A stretch of 64,000 bases of DNA from Conchocele bisecta. Taxonomy: Eukaryota; Mollusca; Bivalvia; Lucinida; Thyasiridae. The stretch is from the NCBI GenBank assembly GCA_029237695.1, contig CM055268.1, positions 52,041,131 through 52,105,130 of the forward strand. The letters run 5' to 3'. This document shows, piece after piece, positions 1-11,015 of the stretch (the first letter of the stretch is position 1; each line of letters opens with the position of its first letter). Both the position numbers and the translations under genes were made by a program. The notes under the pieces were generated by a model that saw only the letters and a program-made list of their open reading frames with translations, was not told the DNA's origin and made no database searches.

Positions 1-3000
1 ATTACCCAATGGAATATTTTCTTGAAAATGTGTACATGTGTAAGAAAAACACCTTTTATCAGGTAACCTGCCCTGTATTGACCGAATACGTACTGACTGA
101 TAACATATTGTTGTATCAGGCATTGCCCTGATATAAACATCCGGGTTACAACGAAGTGAAAACTGACGTTCCATTGGTCGAATGACGTCACGTGACCTCG
201 GTGTAATGACGCAACGTAAACAAGTCCTCATTCTGTCCATAGATAACGACGTCATCTGTGGTAATTTTCGAGCATAAAACGTTCTGATAAATAGAATACC
301 AGACTAGTGTATTTTAATATCAAGTTTATCAGGCTCGGCTCGGAAACGGTAGGAATTCCTCGGCAAGCCTCGGAATTTGTACGCGTTTCCTAGCCTTGCC
401 TGATAAACTTGATATCAAAAGACACTGGCCTGGTATTCTCTATGTATTGCATGTTACTATCCCATGATGTAGTCGAAGTGATATAGTAGTACAGGGGAGT
501 CCCGTTTCTACGCGGTCATTGTGAGCCATGAATCATGATCGCGATATAGCCGGATCGCGAATTTGAAGCAATTGTTCTGTTAATGAAACCGGGGACGGTC
601 TGGCCCGACTGAAAACGGACCAAACTTTGCTCTGGCTGTATGGGGTCCTGATTTTAACAACGAACAGCAATGTATAAATAATTAAATTTTACTAATAAAC
701 TACTTAAAAATGTAACAGCATAGATCTACCCTGAATTTATTATATCCTGTTGCATCGCAAGTATCCTCAAACTAGTTTATCCCTTAGGTGAACTGTTTAC
801 GCTTATTACTTTCGTTACGCATGTTTACGTGTTTTACGGTACACACAGCTGACGAATACAATACTGAGCGAGTTCGAGCTTAAACTATCGTTACTATAGT
901 TGAATTATAGTTCAACTAAACAACCGCGAATGCAGACTGATTCGACCAGAGTGACGTGATAAATCTACTATAGTTCGACTAGCCAAAAGACGAATGTTCC
1001 TCCAGTTTCAAGATGGCGGTAAAAAGTTTTAGAGAGTGGGAAATTTACATGGAAATTCTATACTACAGGCATGGTAAATTTCCGGATTAATCCGGAAATC
1101 CGGATTTGAAGTCCCAGGGACCACTTTTGTGAATCTTGTAAATCCGTCGAGAATGGCGATAAAAAATTACAATTTTCGAAGATATTTTTTATTATTTTTT
1201 TTTAAGTGGCGATTCTTTTATTTTCCCCAGCGGAATCCCTGTTATACATGTACTGACTTCTTTTGCAAGTATTATTTTAAATTGAAATGGATTATGTTGC
1301 CAATTTTTCCTAATTATAGCATATTTAATGCTAAATATACCTCAGAATGAAGCACAGAGCATCTAGAATTGAAAAAAAATCCGGGGGGGGGGGGGGGCAG
1401 ACCCCGGTAGTAAATCGCAGCGCGATCTGCTTCTCAAATAAATTTTTCAGGATTGGGGATTGGGGATAGTGTTCCACTCCCATGCCTGATACTAGACATG
1501 TGCAATGCATCTACTATAGTTCAAGATATAGTATGAACCTGAACTCGCTCACTGAAATGAAGCTGATGGGTCGATATAGGTTATTTTTAGGTGTGTGTGA
1601 TACGTGTTGATACGCTACATACACTGATTGGACGGCGATAACACATGATTAAGCAAGAGCGTTTCAATGACTGATCAATATGGCAGATTTTGCGTCGTAG
1701 TACACGCGGCTGTTTGCAAACTTCAAAGGGAATGTCAGCTGTTTGTTAACTTCTGGAATGTGGATAACTGTCAGTGCTCAGATCTGTATCTGCATAACAG
1801 CTATTATCCCAGACAGCCCAGCAGCACAGAGGTAGTAAACGCACAGGGCTGTCTACATTCACGGAGTCGATTTAATTCGTCACAGATATGGGCCATATTG
1901 GGGGGTCGCGATCTTGAAAGGTACATGTTGATAGTTTTGTTAGCGAGTTGAAAAAAAAAATTGGGAGCCACTCCCTTGTACTCACGTTTTCTGTCCGCAT
2001 GTCTGTTTGTGTACCCAATTTTGTCTCGCGCATATCTCCAAAAGTGTTACCCTTGTCCCTCTATGTGTCCATCATACACTTTGTAACTCTTAGAACGATT
2101 AAGACGTATTGAGTAGAAACTCGATAATCTGGATTTTTTATGGTGTATGGATAGACACATCAAATTTCTATCTTGATTTGAGTCTCGGATCATGGATTAT
2201 CTTCCCCTTTTGGACCATGAACTTTGCGACCGTATTGGGTGGAGAATGAATCTGCACCCAATATATATATCTATATGCACCCAATGACCGTATTGGGTGG
2301 AGAATCTGTGGGCGAAGTTGCGAAAAAGCAAGATTGAAGACGATAGAACCGCGTCTTTTCTGCTGAAACATGCTTTTATTAAGAAGTAGAACAAATGTGG
2401 ACAGACACCAATAATTCTTGACAAAAAAACAACATAGTTTGACAAAAACATGATAATCGTCGTCTTTGGAGAAGATTCTTATGTGCTGCCAATAATTGTT
2501 TATTGGGGGAAAAACTTATTTCGATATGTGCTATTGGTTACTGCATCGCATCGCCGGTTTTTGCCTTACCTTTTTTCCCGGAATTCTGCACCTCCGACTT
2601 TTAAATTTTGATTGTCAGAAAGTTATGGAGTAATTATGTGCGAAATTCCAGAGCCAAATCTTATTAAATAAAGTACTATTTTATTCCATTCCATCCCGAA
2701 ATGGATAAATATGTGTCGAGTAATTGGTCGTAAAAGTTTGTCTCTGTTGACATCACGTCGGCATGTATCAAAGGTCAGTTCGGCATGACGTTGTAACCTT
2801 TGATGTCTCACCCTCCACCACGTCACAGCCAATAATGATTACAACCGCACGTGCATATTATGTACGACGTGTCAGACAAAACACCGGGCTAATTGTATAT
2901 TGCGACTTGCGAAGACCAAAACGTGTTCGCCATCAGTAATAAAAAAAAAAACGCGGGATTGTAACTGTCCCCAACAGGACACATATATAATACTTGTCTT

Positions 3001-3304
3001 AGGAGACGATTCTCATATGCCGCCAAAACATGTTTATTAGGGGAAAAAAAAGTTTTACAAAACATGAGAGGCGTGGGTGGGAGGGGAGGGTAGCACTAAT
3101 ATACTTGGTATGAGGATTCCTTATGCTGCGTGGATGTGCAATGAATGTTGTTTATTTTTTTGCCTTCGAATCGTGGTTTATCTCCCCCGTTTGAACTTAA
3201 ATATTTTCCCTATTAACTTGATTGTTTTGCCATGAAAGCTGATTTACTATCAACACATGTAGTTGTGGCATTGGTGTTCTATGAATTACATTTTTCATTT
3301 GTAG
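1..3304. other. Non-coding upstream region, intron or 5' flank of vasa
   Basis: I see no credible exon here. The short open frames have no recognisable protein character. The stretch is AT-rich and holds repeat debris: a fold-back element at 294-438, a G homopolymer at 1383-1397, a direct repeat reading accgtattgggtggagaat near 2231 and 2290, and fragments of the dispersed 'E' family (gagac/gattctc hairpin plus aaacatgttt) near 2340-2520 and 2990-3060. A vasa N-terminal exon with the start codon is expected upstream of 3305, but I could not find one in this interval. Confidence 0.6.
294..438. repeat. Fold-back (inverted-repeat) element
   Basis: The left arm starts gaataccagactagtg and runs on to tatcaagtttatcaggc. 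The right arm is its near-complement and ends ggcctggtattc. The arms are about 40 nt each and enclose a short CG-containing spacer. The structure fits a small MITE or fold-back element. I did not identify a target-site duplication. Confidence 0.6.
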
Positions 3305-3333
3305 GGGTGGTGGATTTGGCGGAGAGAAATCTG
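3305..3333 (+). CDS. DDX4: vasa/DDX4 exon A (Gly-rich, partial gene)
   Basis: A 29-nt micro-exon lies between a tttgtag acceptor and a gtgagt donor. Read in the frame that joins the next exon it encodes a Gly/Phe-rich GGFGGEKSG segment, typical of the N-terminal region of Vasa proteins. It enters in phase 2 and leaves in phase 1, so the last G combines with GG from 6898 to give Gly. The assignment rests on splice signals, composition and phase, not on a long match. It is the least certain exon of the set, and the true 5' exons are not visible upstream. Confidence 0.5.
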
Positions 3334-3890
3334 GTGAGTTTATAGTCGTATCACAACTGTCCAACGTCATTTGCACAATGCATGTGCAGGTATGGGAAGT
3401 TTTCAGTACATTCTATCCTGACATCGTAATTTCAGCTTCCTGATAATTCATTAAATTGCAGAAAAATATTAATGTTTCACTATGGGAAAGACACTTGTTA
3501 AGCATTTGGGTGCAAAAAATATGTTTGTTTAGCAATTTTCAGTATCTACAATTCCAGTTCCAGGGGTTGAAATTTCACTCGCCCAGCTCGCCATGGCGAG
3601 TGTTTTTTGTGGCGGTCGAGTACTTTCAACAGGCTCAGTTTGGCGAGTGAAAAATTTGGTCAGGATTTTTTTTTCTGAAGAAATTGCCAATTAATTCCAC
3701 CGGTAACGGCCAACAAATGGTATTAATTCAGCGACCATTTGTTGTATACAGTTTACGTCAGTTTGCCGGAAGTAAGATTCAAGCAGTGTCTATGTACACG
3801 GTTACGGGTAGAATCGCTAGCGATTTTGAACACCGTCCATATCGGGCAAATTTAATTCACAGATTATTTGTCGGCTGTATGCGGCCGGGC

Positions 3891-4138
3891 TAACAAATAA
3901 TATGACTGCGAGTAATAGACTAGTGTGTGTATTATACGCGGCCACATATATCGTCTCGTAAACAGTTGGGTTAACAACTAATATGACTGCGAGTATAGAC
4001 TAGTGTGTGTATTATACGAGGCCACATATATCGTCTCGTAAACAGTTGGGTTAACAACTAATATGACTGTGAGTATAGACTAGTGTGTGTATTATCATAC
4101 GCGGCCACATATATCGTCTCGTAAACAGTTGGGTTAAC
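3891..4138. repeat. Three tandem units of about 80 bp
   Basis: Units start taacaa(a/c)taatatgact at 3891, 3972 and 4052. Each runs through actagtgtgtgtattat, the ggccacatatatcgtctcg segment and cagttgggt. The inverted copy near 6550-6650 carries a single unit, so the array grew after the inverted arms formed. Confidence 0.8.
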
Positions 4139-4510
4139 ACGCATTTCAGACGCCAAACATAACGGCTTGGGACGAAACGGTCGGCGCGCAGCACATGCAA
4201 ACATAGCCACTATAAATAAAAAAAATCTATGTCGCTCAACGCTTATAGAAAATAAGAAGCGTGCCAGCCTCTGAGCAAATTCGACTGCTAAACTAAACAC
4301 TGCTAAAAACGTTGTTGAAGAAGAAACTCGACGAAGTTTATCTCCCGATAAATAATATTTGAATAATAGTGAATATGTCTGATCAGTTTTGGTAATGATC
4401 ATATATATGTACAAGGTTTTTTTTTAAAACGGATGCAACATGTCAAATAGCATTTTATTTAAATAAAAAAAATGGGCAAGTAACTGTTTGACCTGGGCAA
4501 GTACTTTTTG

Positions 4511-5633
4511 TCGCGCCCACTTGCGGAAAGCGCGATATAGTCAGCACTTTGGCGTACGTACGTCGTAATGGGCAAAGCGTACGTACGTGTGTCCGGTTAA
4601 AGTTTTTGGTTAAGTTTTTTCGTTAAAGTTTTTCGTTATACTATATCTCTGCAACTGCTTTGCCCATTACCTTGAAACTTCACATGGGTGTTTATCATAA
4701 ATCTATATTTTCTATTCTAATCTTCTCCGTGCAACTGCCCCTGTGCCCAATGTCTAAGGTCAAATTACTTTGATGTGTAAGGTTAAGTTTTTGGTTGAAG
4801 TTTTTTGTTTTAAGTTCTTTGGTTTAAGTTTTTTGTTTTTTTTGGTTAAAGTTTTTTTCATTTTTCGTTATACTATATTTCTGCAACTGCTTTGCCCATT
4901 ACCTTGAAAACTTCATATGGGTGTTTATCATCATCTATATTTTCATTCTACCCCCTCCCGTGCGGCCCCTGTGCCCAATGTCAAGGTCAAATTACTTTGA
5001 AGTTTTTGGTTAACGTTTTTTTCGCGTTCTTTGTTTAATGTTTTTGGTTAAAGTTTTTGGTTAAAGTTTTTTGGTTAAAAGTTTTTCGTTATACTATATC
5101 TCTGCAACTGCTTTGCCCATTACCTTGAAACATTACATGGGTGTTTATCATCATCTATATTTTCATTCTACCCCCCTCCCGTGCGGGTCCTGTGCCCAAT
5201 GTCAAGGTCAAATTACTTTGAAGTTTTTAGTTTTTGGTTAAAGTTTTTCGTTATACTATATCTCTGCAATTGCTTTGCCCATTACCTTGAAACTTCACAT
5301 GGGTTTTTATCATCATCTATATTTTCATTCTACCCCCCTCCCGTGCGGCCCCTGTGCCCAATGTCAAGGTCAAATTACTTTGAAGTTTTTGGTTAACGTT
5401 TTTTTCGCGCCCACTTGCGGAAAGCGCGATATAGTCGGCACTTTGGCGAGGCATGGGCACTAAAAATATATAGTATAACGAAAAACTTTACCAAAAACTT
5501 TAACCGGACACACGTAACGTACGTGTGTTACGTGTGTCCGGTTAAAGTTTTTCGTTAAGTTTTTCGTTATACTATATATTTTTAGTGCCCATGCCTCGCC
5601 ACAAGGCGCGACATGCAGGCCGCGGCCATCTAG
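4511..5633 (+). mobile_element. Helitron-like non-autonomous element, family c, copy 1
   Basis: The 5' end reads TCGCGCCCACTTGCGG followed by aaagcgcga. The 3' end reads aaggcgcgacatgcaggccgcggccatCTAG. This gives a subterminal inverted repeat (TCGCGCC/GGCGCGA) and a GC hairpin (ggccgcggcc) two bases before a terminal CTAG. The interior is a run of diverged monomers of about 165 bp (ctctgcaactgctttgccc ... aatgtcaaggtcaaatt) spaced by gtttttggttaa tracts. There are no ORFs of note. The TC...CTAG ends and hairpin match the Helitron superfamily. The lack of Rep/helicase coding makes it non-autonomous. Confidence 0.65.
5445..5600. repeat. Near-perfect inverted repeat inside family c copy 1
   Basis: ggcgaggcatgggcac...atagtataacgaaaaac at the left is complementary to gttatactat...gtgcccatgcctcgcc at the right. 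The centre is built of acgtacgt and acgtgtgt. It looks like an inverted duplication of the 3' part of the element. Confidence 0.75.
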
Positions 5634-6708
5634 TTAAAAATAAAATGCTATTTCCAGTATTTATGCTTGCACGCTTCTTGTTTTCTATAAGCGTTGAGCG
5701 ACATAGATTTTGTTTAATTTATAGTGGCTATGTTTGCATGTGCTGCCTTAAGGTACATGCCCATGCAGCAGGTTACACTGTACTACTACTTTTCATTTTC
5801 TGTCATGCCTTATATCAGCCATTTGTCTACACACTAATGAGTTATTTTTAATTACGGCGCGTGTTAATTGGTGTTAAATCGCATTTTATATGCCGCGACC
5901 AGAAAGGGTATTTTCCGACCTCGTGCTATTTTTACCAACACGCGTCACGTGACTCGGTCAATCATATCACATCTTTGACATGTGCAGTGAAGTATCGGAA
6001 GTTGAGAAGAAAAATCTCTGTTCGAGTCCAAATCTAAATCTCCACGTAACTCTTTCCATTTGGTGATCTGGTTGCCAATATTAACCACTCTCTCTCTCTC
6101 TCTGTATACTGCCTGTCCCTCAGACATTTCGCCTTTTTTTTGGCCGACGCCGTTTCATACAATTTCCGTCCTGGACGTTTCGACATGTTCATATTATTGT
6201 TTACATATTGGGAAGCCTACTGGCGTGCGTAGTATACTGCGCATGCGCACCGCAAGCCGTGATGTGAAAATCGTCGTCCCCGCACATTATCAAAATAGAC
6301 TGTTACCGCCGCGCGTCGCTAACAGTAAATTGATAATTAATAAATTATTATATTTGTATAGCGGGCACTCATAATTTTTAGAACTGGTGGAATAGTGACA
6401 TAATTATACACTTATTTAATTCCTATAACGAACAGTTTGTGCCTACTGCGTGGGCATGCACATTTAAATTACTAAATTCAATGGTTTGAACTTTCGGACC
6501 CGGCGCCGACCGTTTCGTCCCAAGCCGTTATGTTCGGCGTCTGAAATGCGCGTTAACCCAACTGTATACGAGACGATATATATATGGCCGCGTATACACT
6601 AGTCTATACTCGCAGTCCTATTATTTGTTAGCCCGGCCGTGCACAGCCGACAAATAATCTGTGAATTAAACTTGCCCGATATGGACCGTGTTCAAAATCG
6701 CTAGAGCA

Positions 6709-6862
6709 AATGTTCGTAAGCGCAAATTTAGGATTGTCTGGAAATTTCAATTGATGGATTTACATTTGTTTACAAAAAAACAGTGTTGATGTGCGATTTA
6801 CAGAATTATTATTTTGCACTTACGAACATTTTAGTCGTACGAAGTTTAGTGAAACGGCCCCC
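6709..6862. mobile_element. MITE copy, one terminal repeat intact
   Basis: The right end reads cttacgaacattttagtcg ... gtttagtgaaacggccccc. The left end begins with the inner part of the complementary sequence (aaatgttcgtaagcgc) and lacks the outermost ggggccgtttcactaaac. A related copy at 7469-7694 has the opposite end intact. The element ends 35 bp before exon B. Confidence 0.6.
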
Positions 6863-6897
6863 TGGTGTGTAATGTTGTATGTCTGTAACTGTTGTAG

Positions 6898-6981
6898 GGG
6901 GAGGTGGTGGTGGCAGCCGTGCATGTTTCAAGTGTGGTGAGGAGGGGCACATGTCGCGGGAGTGTCCCAAGGGGGGCGGCG
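6898..6981 (+). CDS. DDX4: vasa/DDX4 exon B, one CCHC zinc knuckle
   Basis: This 84-nt exon lies between a gttgtag acceptor and a gtaagt donor, in phase 1 at both ends. It encodes a short Gly-Ser run followed by one complete CCHC knuckle, [16 protein letters not shown] (C-x2-C-x4-H-x4-C), then KGGG. CCHC knuckles bind single-stranded nucleic acid and are known in Vasa orthologues of several invertebrates and in nematode GLH proteins. The exon is close in sequence to the knuckle exon at 12763-12834, which points to exon duplication. Confidence 0.9.
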
Positions 6982-7468
6982 GTAAGTAGTGATCGGCGTC
7001 AGTTGTAATCAGGCTCGCATCAATGGCAAACATGGGCCAAACATGCGTTTCTTGTATTCCTATTAGCTAATCAAATCACCGTTTTCCCTTTTGGTAACAT
7101 TTGAAAATGGATTTTTTCTGGGTTTTTTTCTGAGTTTCAAACCGTTTTCTGGTTTTCTTTATATGATGAAAATGCAAAATGTTTCGTCACGTAATGTTTC
7201 CTCTAAAAAAACTGCGCACTGAAACAAAAACATAAAACAATGTTGTCCTGAAAGTAATATAAAAACCACTAAACGTTTCCTGAGAAAATCTGAACAAACG
7301 GGAACGTGCATAAACTGGTTTTCTGGCAAATGTGGGTCAAACGCCACTTGTAAACTTGAAACAAAAATGCAGATGCTACATAGGCAATACATACCAGGAA
7401 GCGTCATCTGTTATCCTGTTTGTCGGGCAAGGCGAGAAAATGCATGGGAATTCGGAGGCCAGGTACAT

Positions 7469-7694
7469 GGGGGCCGTTTCACTAAACTTTGTACGACTAA
7501 AATGTTTGCAAAATTATGATGGACTGTAAATGTCACATTAACAATGTTTTCTTGTAAACAATTATTGCATTTACATTTATTGAGCATAGGCTGCATATGC
7601 AGCCTATGCTCAATAAATGTAAATCCATGAATTGAAATTTCCAGACAATCCTAAAATTTCACTTGCGAACATTTTATTCGTACAAAGTTTAGTG
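7469..7694. mobile_element. Fold-back MITE with a perfect central palindrome
   Basis: The left terminal repeat is gggggccgtttcactaaac followed by tttgtacgactaaaatgtt. The right side carries the complement (aacattttattcgtacaaa then gtttagtg) but lacks the outer aaacggccccc. In the centre is a 56-bp perfect palindrome (7569-7624). Confidence 0.65.
7569..7624. repeat. 56-bp perfect palindrome
   Basis: atttacatttattgagcata...gctgcat is followed, with no spacer, by its exact reverse complement. Each arm is 28 nt, centred on 7596/7597. It can form a cruciform or a spacer-less hairpin in the pre-mRNA. Confidence 0.9.
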
Positions 7695-8052
7695 TATTGC
7701 GGGCACTCATAATTTTAAGAACTAGTGGAATTGTGACACAATTGTACACTTATTTAATTCCTGTAAAGAACAGTTTGTGTCGACTGAGTGTGCATGTACC
7801 TTTAAACTATTTTATTTTTGGTGAAATATAATCAATATTTGGTGGATTTTCATCAAATAAAAACATTGGGGAGGGTGATATTTTTAGTATTGATAAAGCA
7901 TTTACAATTAAATATTATTTTGATTTAATGTGCTAAGAAGCCAAAAGTCTGTCTGCAGAATAACGCGTAAAACCGACAGCAGTCACATATCCCTATTTCT
8001 CCCGTCACAGCCACAATTTCGTTGGTTTGAGAGATTCTACTTTATTCTGCAG

Positions 8053-8283
8053 GTGGTGGCGGCAGTCGGGCCTGCTTCAAGTGTGGAGAAGAGGGCCACA
8101 TGTCGAGGGAGTGTCCAAGTGGCGGGGGTGGGGGTGGTGGCAGTCGCGCCTGTTTCAAGTGTGGAGAGGAAGGGCACATGTCGAGGGAGTGTCCCAGTGG
8201 TGGAGGGGGCGGCGGCGGCAGCCGGGCCTGCTTCAAATGTGGTGAAGAGGGTCACATGTCCAGAGAGTGTCCAAAAGGCGGCG
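8053..8283 (+). CDS. DDX4: vasa/DDX4 exon C, three CCHC zinc knuckles
   Basis: This 231-nt exon has a ttctgcag acceptor and a gtaagt donor, phase 1 on both sides. It encodes three consecutive CCHC knuckles of the [15 protein letters not shown] type, separated by Gly-rich linkers with Ser-Arg-Ala just before each first Cys. The first Cys codons are at 8073, 8151 and 8229, so the repeat period is exactly 78 nt (26 residues). This is an in-exon tandem duplication. The Gly-rich linkers use mixed GGT/GGC/GGG codons, so the copies are not freshly identical. Role by family: RNA binding in a germline RNP helicase. Confidence 0.93.
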
Positions 8284-8661
8284 GTAAGTGATTCTGTCGG
8301 TCAGTACCAAGTCAATTGTTATTTACGCGAGATATTTTGACTACCATACATCCGGTCAAGGCGATATATCACTGTACATTCATAATAACTATGGAAAGAA
8401 TCCTATTGAATGTGGGTTTCCTTCTCTTCAAGGTCACAGTCGCTAAAAATATATTGTTTATTGCACATTACATTTGTTTCCATGGCCATGGGTTAACTCG
8501 TCTATCCGATCTTTGCAACACTTCACCTATGGCGTATGTCTGTAGCCTATTTCACCAACATTGCAAAGTATACTTATCTAGCAAGGTATACTTTGAGCGA
8601 GACATTTTCAATTTATTGATTTTTATTATACTGCATTTATTACATTATCACAGCCATTCAG

Positions 8662-9229
8662 GAGAATATTTTTTAAGAATTTGTGCTATTTTTAGATGGC
8701 AGCCATCTTGGATTAGCGACTACCTCCGTTTTAACAATTGAAATCTGAAAAGGCTTCACCCATGGGCCATAACTGAAGTTTGGCCACCATGGGCCACGCG
8801 GTTCGTTTGAAGAAGAATTTTGAAATCTCTAATAAAAGAACGACCTTTTGACCTTTCGGTGGCGATCTTGGATGACATAGCCATCCGATTTCGAAAAAAA
8901 ATAACCCCACGGGCCACGCCCATTTTTGACCCCGGGTCACCATTTAACAATTTTGAAAGAGCATTGTACATCGATCATTCCTACCAAGTTTTGTCGAAAT
9001 CCAGTAGGCGGTTCTTGAGAAGATTTTTGAAGAATTTGTGCTATTTTTAAATGGCGGCCATCTTTGATTACGTAATGATGTCATTTTAACAATTTTGTAA
9101 TCCCCCCTGCCAAAGGACCATGACCATGAAGTTTGGTGACTATAGGCCCAATGGTTACCGAGGAGCAGACGTTTGAAAATGTTCACGGACGGACACATTG
9201 CGGTAACAATAGTTCACATAGGTGAGCTA
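8662..9229 (-). mobile_element. Helitron-like family a, 5' portion, reverse orientation
   Basis: Read on the minus strand this begins agctcacctatgtgaactat, then ttaccgcaatgtgtccgtcc and gtgaacattttcaaacgtc. It continues with family a monomers (aagatggccgcc, aaaaatagcacaaattctt, gtcaaaaatgggcgtggcc). The 3' cap (gggccatcatggccctcttg) is absent, so the copy is truncated. Confidence 0.7.
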
Positions 9230-10335
9230 AAAACGCGAGATTGTAACGTGTCCCCAACAGAACACATAACAATCGTCTTCGGAGACAATTTTCATATGCT
9301 GCCAAAACATGTTAGAAAAAAATATATGTTGACAAATCTTGAAATCGGAGTAGAGAGACATACCTTTAACTTGATACTTTTACCATCAACATAGGTATTA
9401 TAAAATATGAATTATAACCGTTTATAAAAGTCCGTTTTTTTACCACATAGTAAGTGCACGAGTTCCGGCGAATAAACCTGTCCCACGATGTTTATACAAA
9501 ATGGCTTCCCTAGAAATGATAGAAATGTCTGTGCGATTAAATTGTCTGTCGTGACGCACAGGACGGGTATAAATGTAGGTTTGATCAAATGTTCGATTGG
9601 AAACAATGTTTTCTCTATGCAAAATGTTTCTTTACGGGCCGGGACGATGTAAAAGTGTATTTTGAACCCGATGTTTACTCCTTTATCGACCTTGGAAATG
9701 TGTCCGTTCTTTCCCGACCTAGCAATGATGATAATTTTTTTAAAACAAAACAATCGATAGCTCGAAAACGCGTTGACATAGCACATCGGGAAATATATCG
9801 TTGCGGAATACTAACATTGTCCCAACTTCTGCAATAGGCGACAATGATATAATTGACGTTTCCTGAGAGTCCGTTGTCTCGAGGCCGTCCGGGTTCGGCC
9901 TATTAAAAAGTTTGTAACCTTTTATGGAGGGGGTGAAAAAAATAATTTTAGCTTATTTTTTTTCTTCATTTATTGATGCTTTTAGGCATATTTAATGTAT
10001 TTATAGACCTCGGTCCGTTACTTCAACCTGTGAGTATACTTTGTAATTTTGATGAAATCGGCTACTGGCATTCACATAAAGTTTTTAAGTACCAAATATC
10101 TCCTCCACCCTAAGTCTGATTGATTTGAAACTTCAGACCTCTTTATCATCATCCATATTTTCATTCTATAGCTCACACATGCAGCACCCATGACCAAGGT
10201 CAAATTACTTTGAAATTTGTGTTGAAGTTTTTTTAAAGTCTATTTGAGGTTTTACAGTGCTTTGTGTTCAAGAATAGTCACTGACAGTGCCATCGGCGAT
10301 AAATAACTAAAACCAGAAATTGAAATGGTCCGCAC

Positions 10336-10770
10336 ATGCGTGCAAATAATGGTTTAGTTGTTCCACTGTACATGTGCAAGTGTCGTGGTGGCAGGTGGGA
10401 GTATGCGATGGGTAATTTAACAATCGGGGTTCATCCTTACCGGAATCCCGACTGGAGACCTGGTTTGGCCCCCACATACGTCTTTGGCATTTTGTATGTG
10501 ACAGTTGAATCTGGTTATACCCCTTATGTGAGTATTACGATATTCATAATCCTATTTTAGGGTAAGGGGCCAAGTGACTTTGGTGTGGTATGGACCTGGC
10601 ACCAGGTCAGGTTCTTCTAATTTCAGGGCTGAATATATTTGTTCTCGATGTAAATATTCCGTTCTGATTTTGGGATTTTCCCCCCAATACAGCAGGTTAA
10701 AATGGGATCGAACCCGTTTGCCCGGCCTTACATGACCTTAGCTGTTGATAGGCCGCTAAACACTAATAAA
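10336..10770 (+). repeat. SINE-like repeat, degenerate
   Basis: The segments tggtatggacctggcaccag, ggttcttctaatttcagggc and gggatcgaaccc recur in the 61492-61958 element. The tail catgaccttagctgttgata then ggccgctaaacac resembles the conserved 3' tails of mollusc SINEs seen elsewhere here (50878, 37320). No clean pol III A/B boxes were identified at its head. Confidence 0.5.
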
Positions 10771-11015
10771 CAAACAAGTGCATAAGATCACATTTATTCA
10801 ATCAACCAATGTACAAATTAACCTTTTCAACACTTCATACCTTTTACAGTGTTTGCAAACAGTGTGGATCCAGATGAGTGGATCTGCACTCTTTGCAAAT
10901 AATTTTCATATTTTCAGAGGACAAAAAACGCCCCTTATAAATAGACTTGATTTAAAATTGTTTTGTGACGATTGGATTGGTATTTAATTAATACATCACA
11001 GTTCATTCTATTTAT

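Larger units (their letters stand above)
3817..6704. mobile_element. Long inverted-repeat element, interrupted
   Basis: The left arm at 3817-4187 (starting ctagcgattttgaacac) is the reverse complement of the right arm at 6503-6704. It includes the stretch atatcgggcaa...tcacagattatttgtcggc and the stretch gacgccaaacataacggcttggg. A further left segment at about 4191-4262 matches, in inverse, about 5668-5745. The left arm has been enlarged by tandem duplication (3891-4138). A Helitron-like element (4511-5633) sits between the arms. No coding capacity was recognised. It fits a fold-back DNA element or an inverted duplication. Confidence 0.65.
3334..6897. other. vasa intron filled with inverted repeats and a Helitron-like insertion
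   Basis: This intron lies between exons A and B. It contains the 3817-6704 inverted-repeat element, three 80-bp tandem units, Helitron-like copy c1, a (CT)n tract at about 6089-6104, and a MITE just before exon B. The open frames here, including a 118-codon minus-strand frame at 4058-4414, fall inside repeats and show no recognisable domain. Confidence 0.7.
6982..8052. other. vasa intron with MITEs and a duplicated segment
   Basis: The segment gcgggcactcataatttt...tgtgcatgtacctttaaa at about 7697-7806 is a second copy of about 6361-6475, upstream of exon B. The exon is therefore flanked by two copies of the same intronic sequence. The MITE with the perfect palindrome is at 7469-7694. No other coding sequence is seen. 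Confidence 0.65.

Noticed and set aside
1013..1160. atggcggtaaaaag and atggcgataaaaaa as vasa start exons
   Set aside because: The short frames give no Vasa-like N-terminus and the context resembles dispersed repeat words (caagatggcgg).
4058..4414. 118-codon minus-strand frame
   Set aside because: It lies across the 80-bp tandem units and the arm of the inverted repeat; no conserved protein features.
8037..8255. Minus-strand frames rich in Pro/Thr opposite the zinc-knuckle exons (also 16324-16746 and 6809-7033)
   Set aside because: They are antisense shadows of the Gly-rich and CCHC coding sequence on the + strand, with no independent signals.
7930..8340. Second + frame of 136 codons through exon C
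   Set aside because: It is out of frame with the spliced gene and has Val/Ala/Ser composition due to the repeat. The CCHC frame is clearly the coding one.
9412..9837. Overlapping frames on both strands (82 aa +, 124 aa -)
   Set aside because: No recognisable domain, no splice or start evidence, located between repeat pieces. Kept as unassigned.
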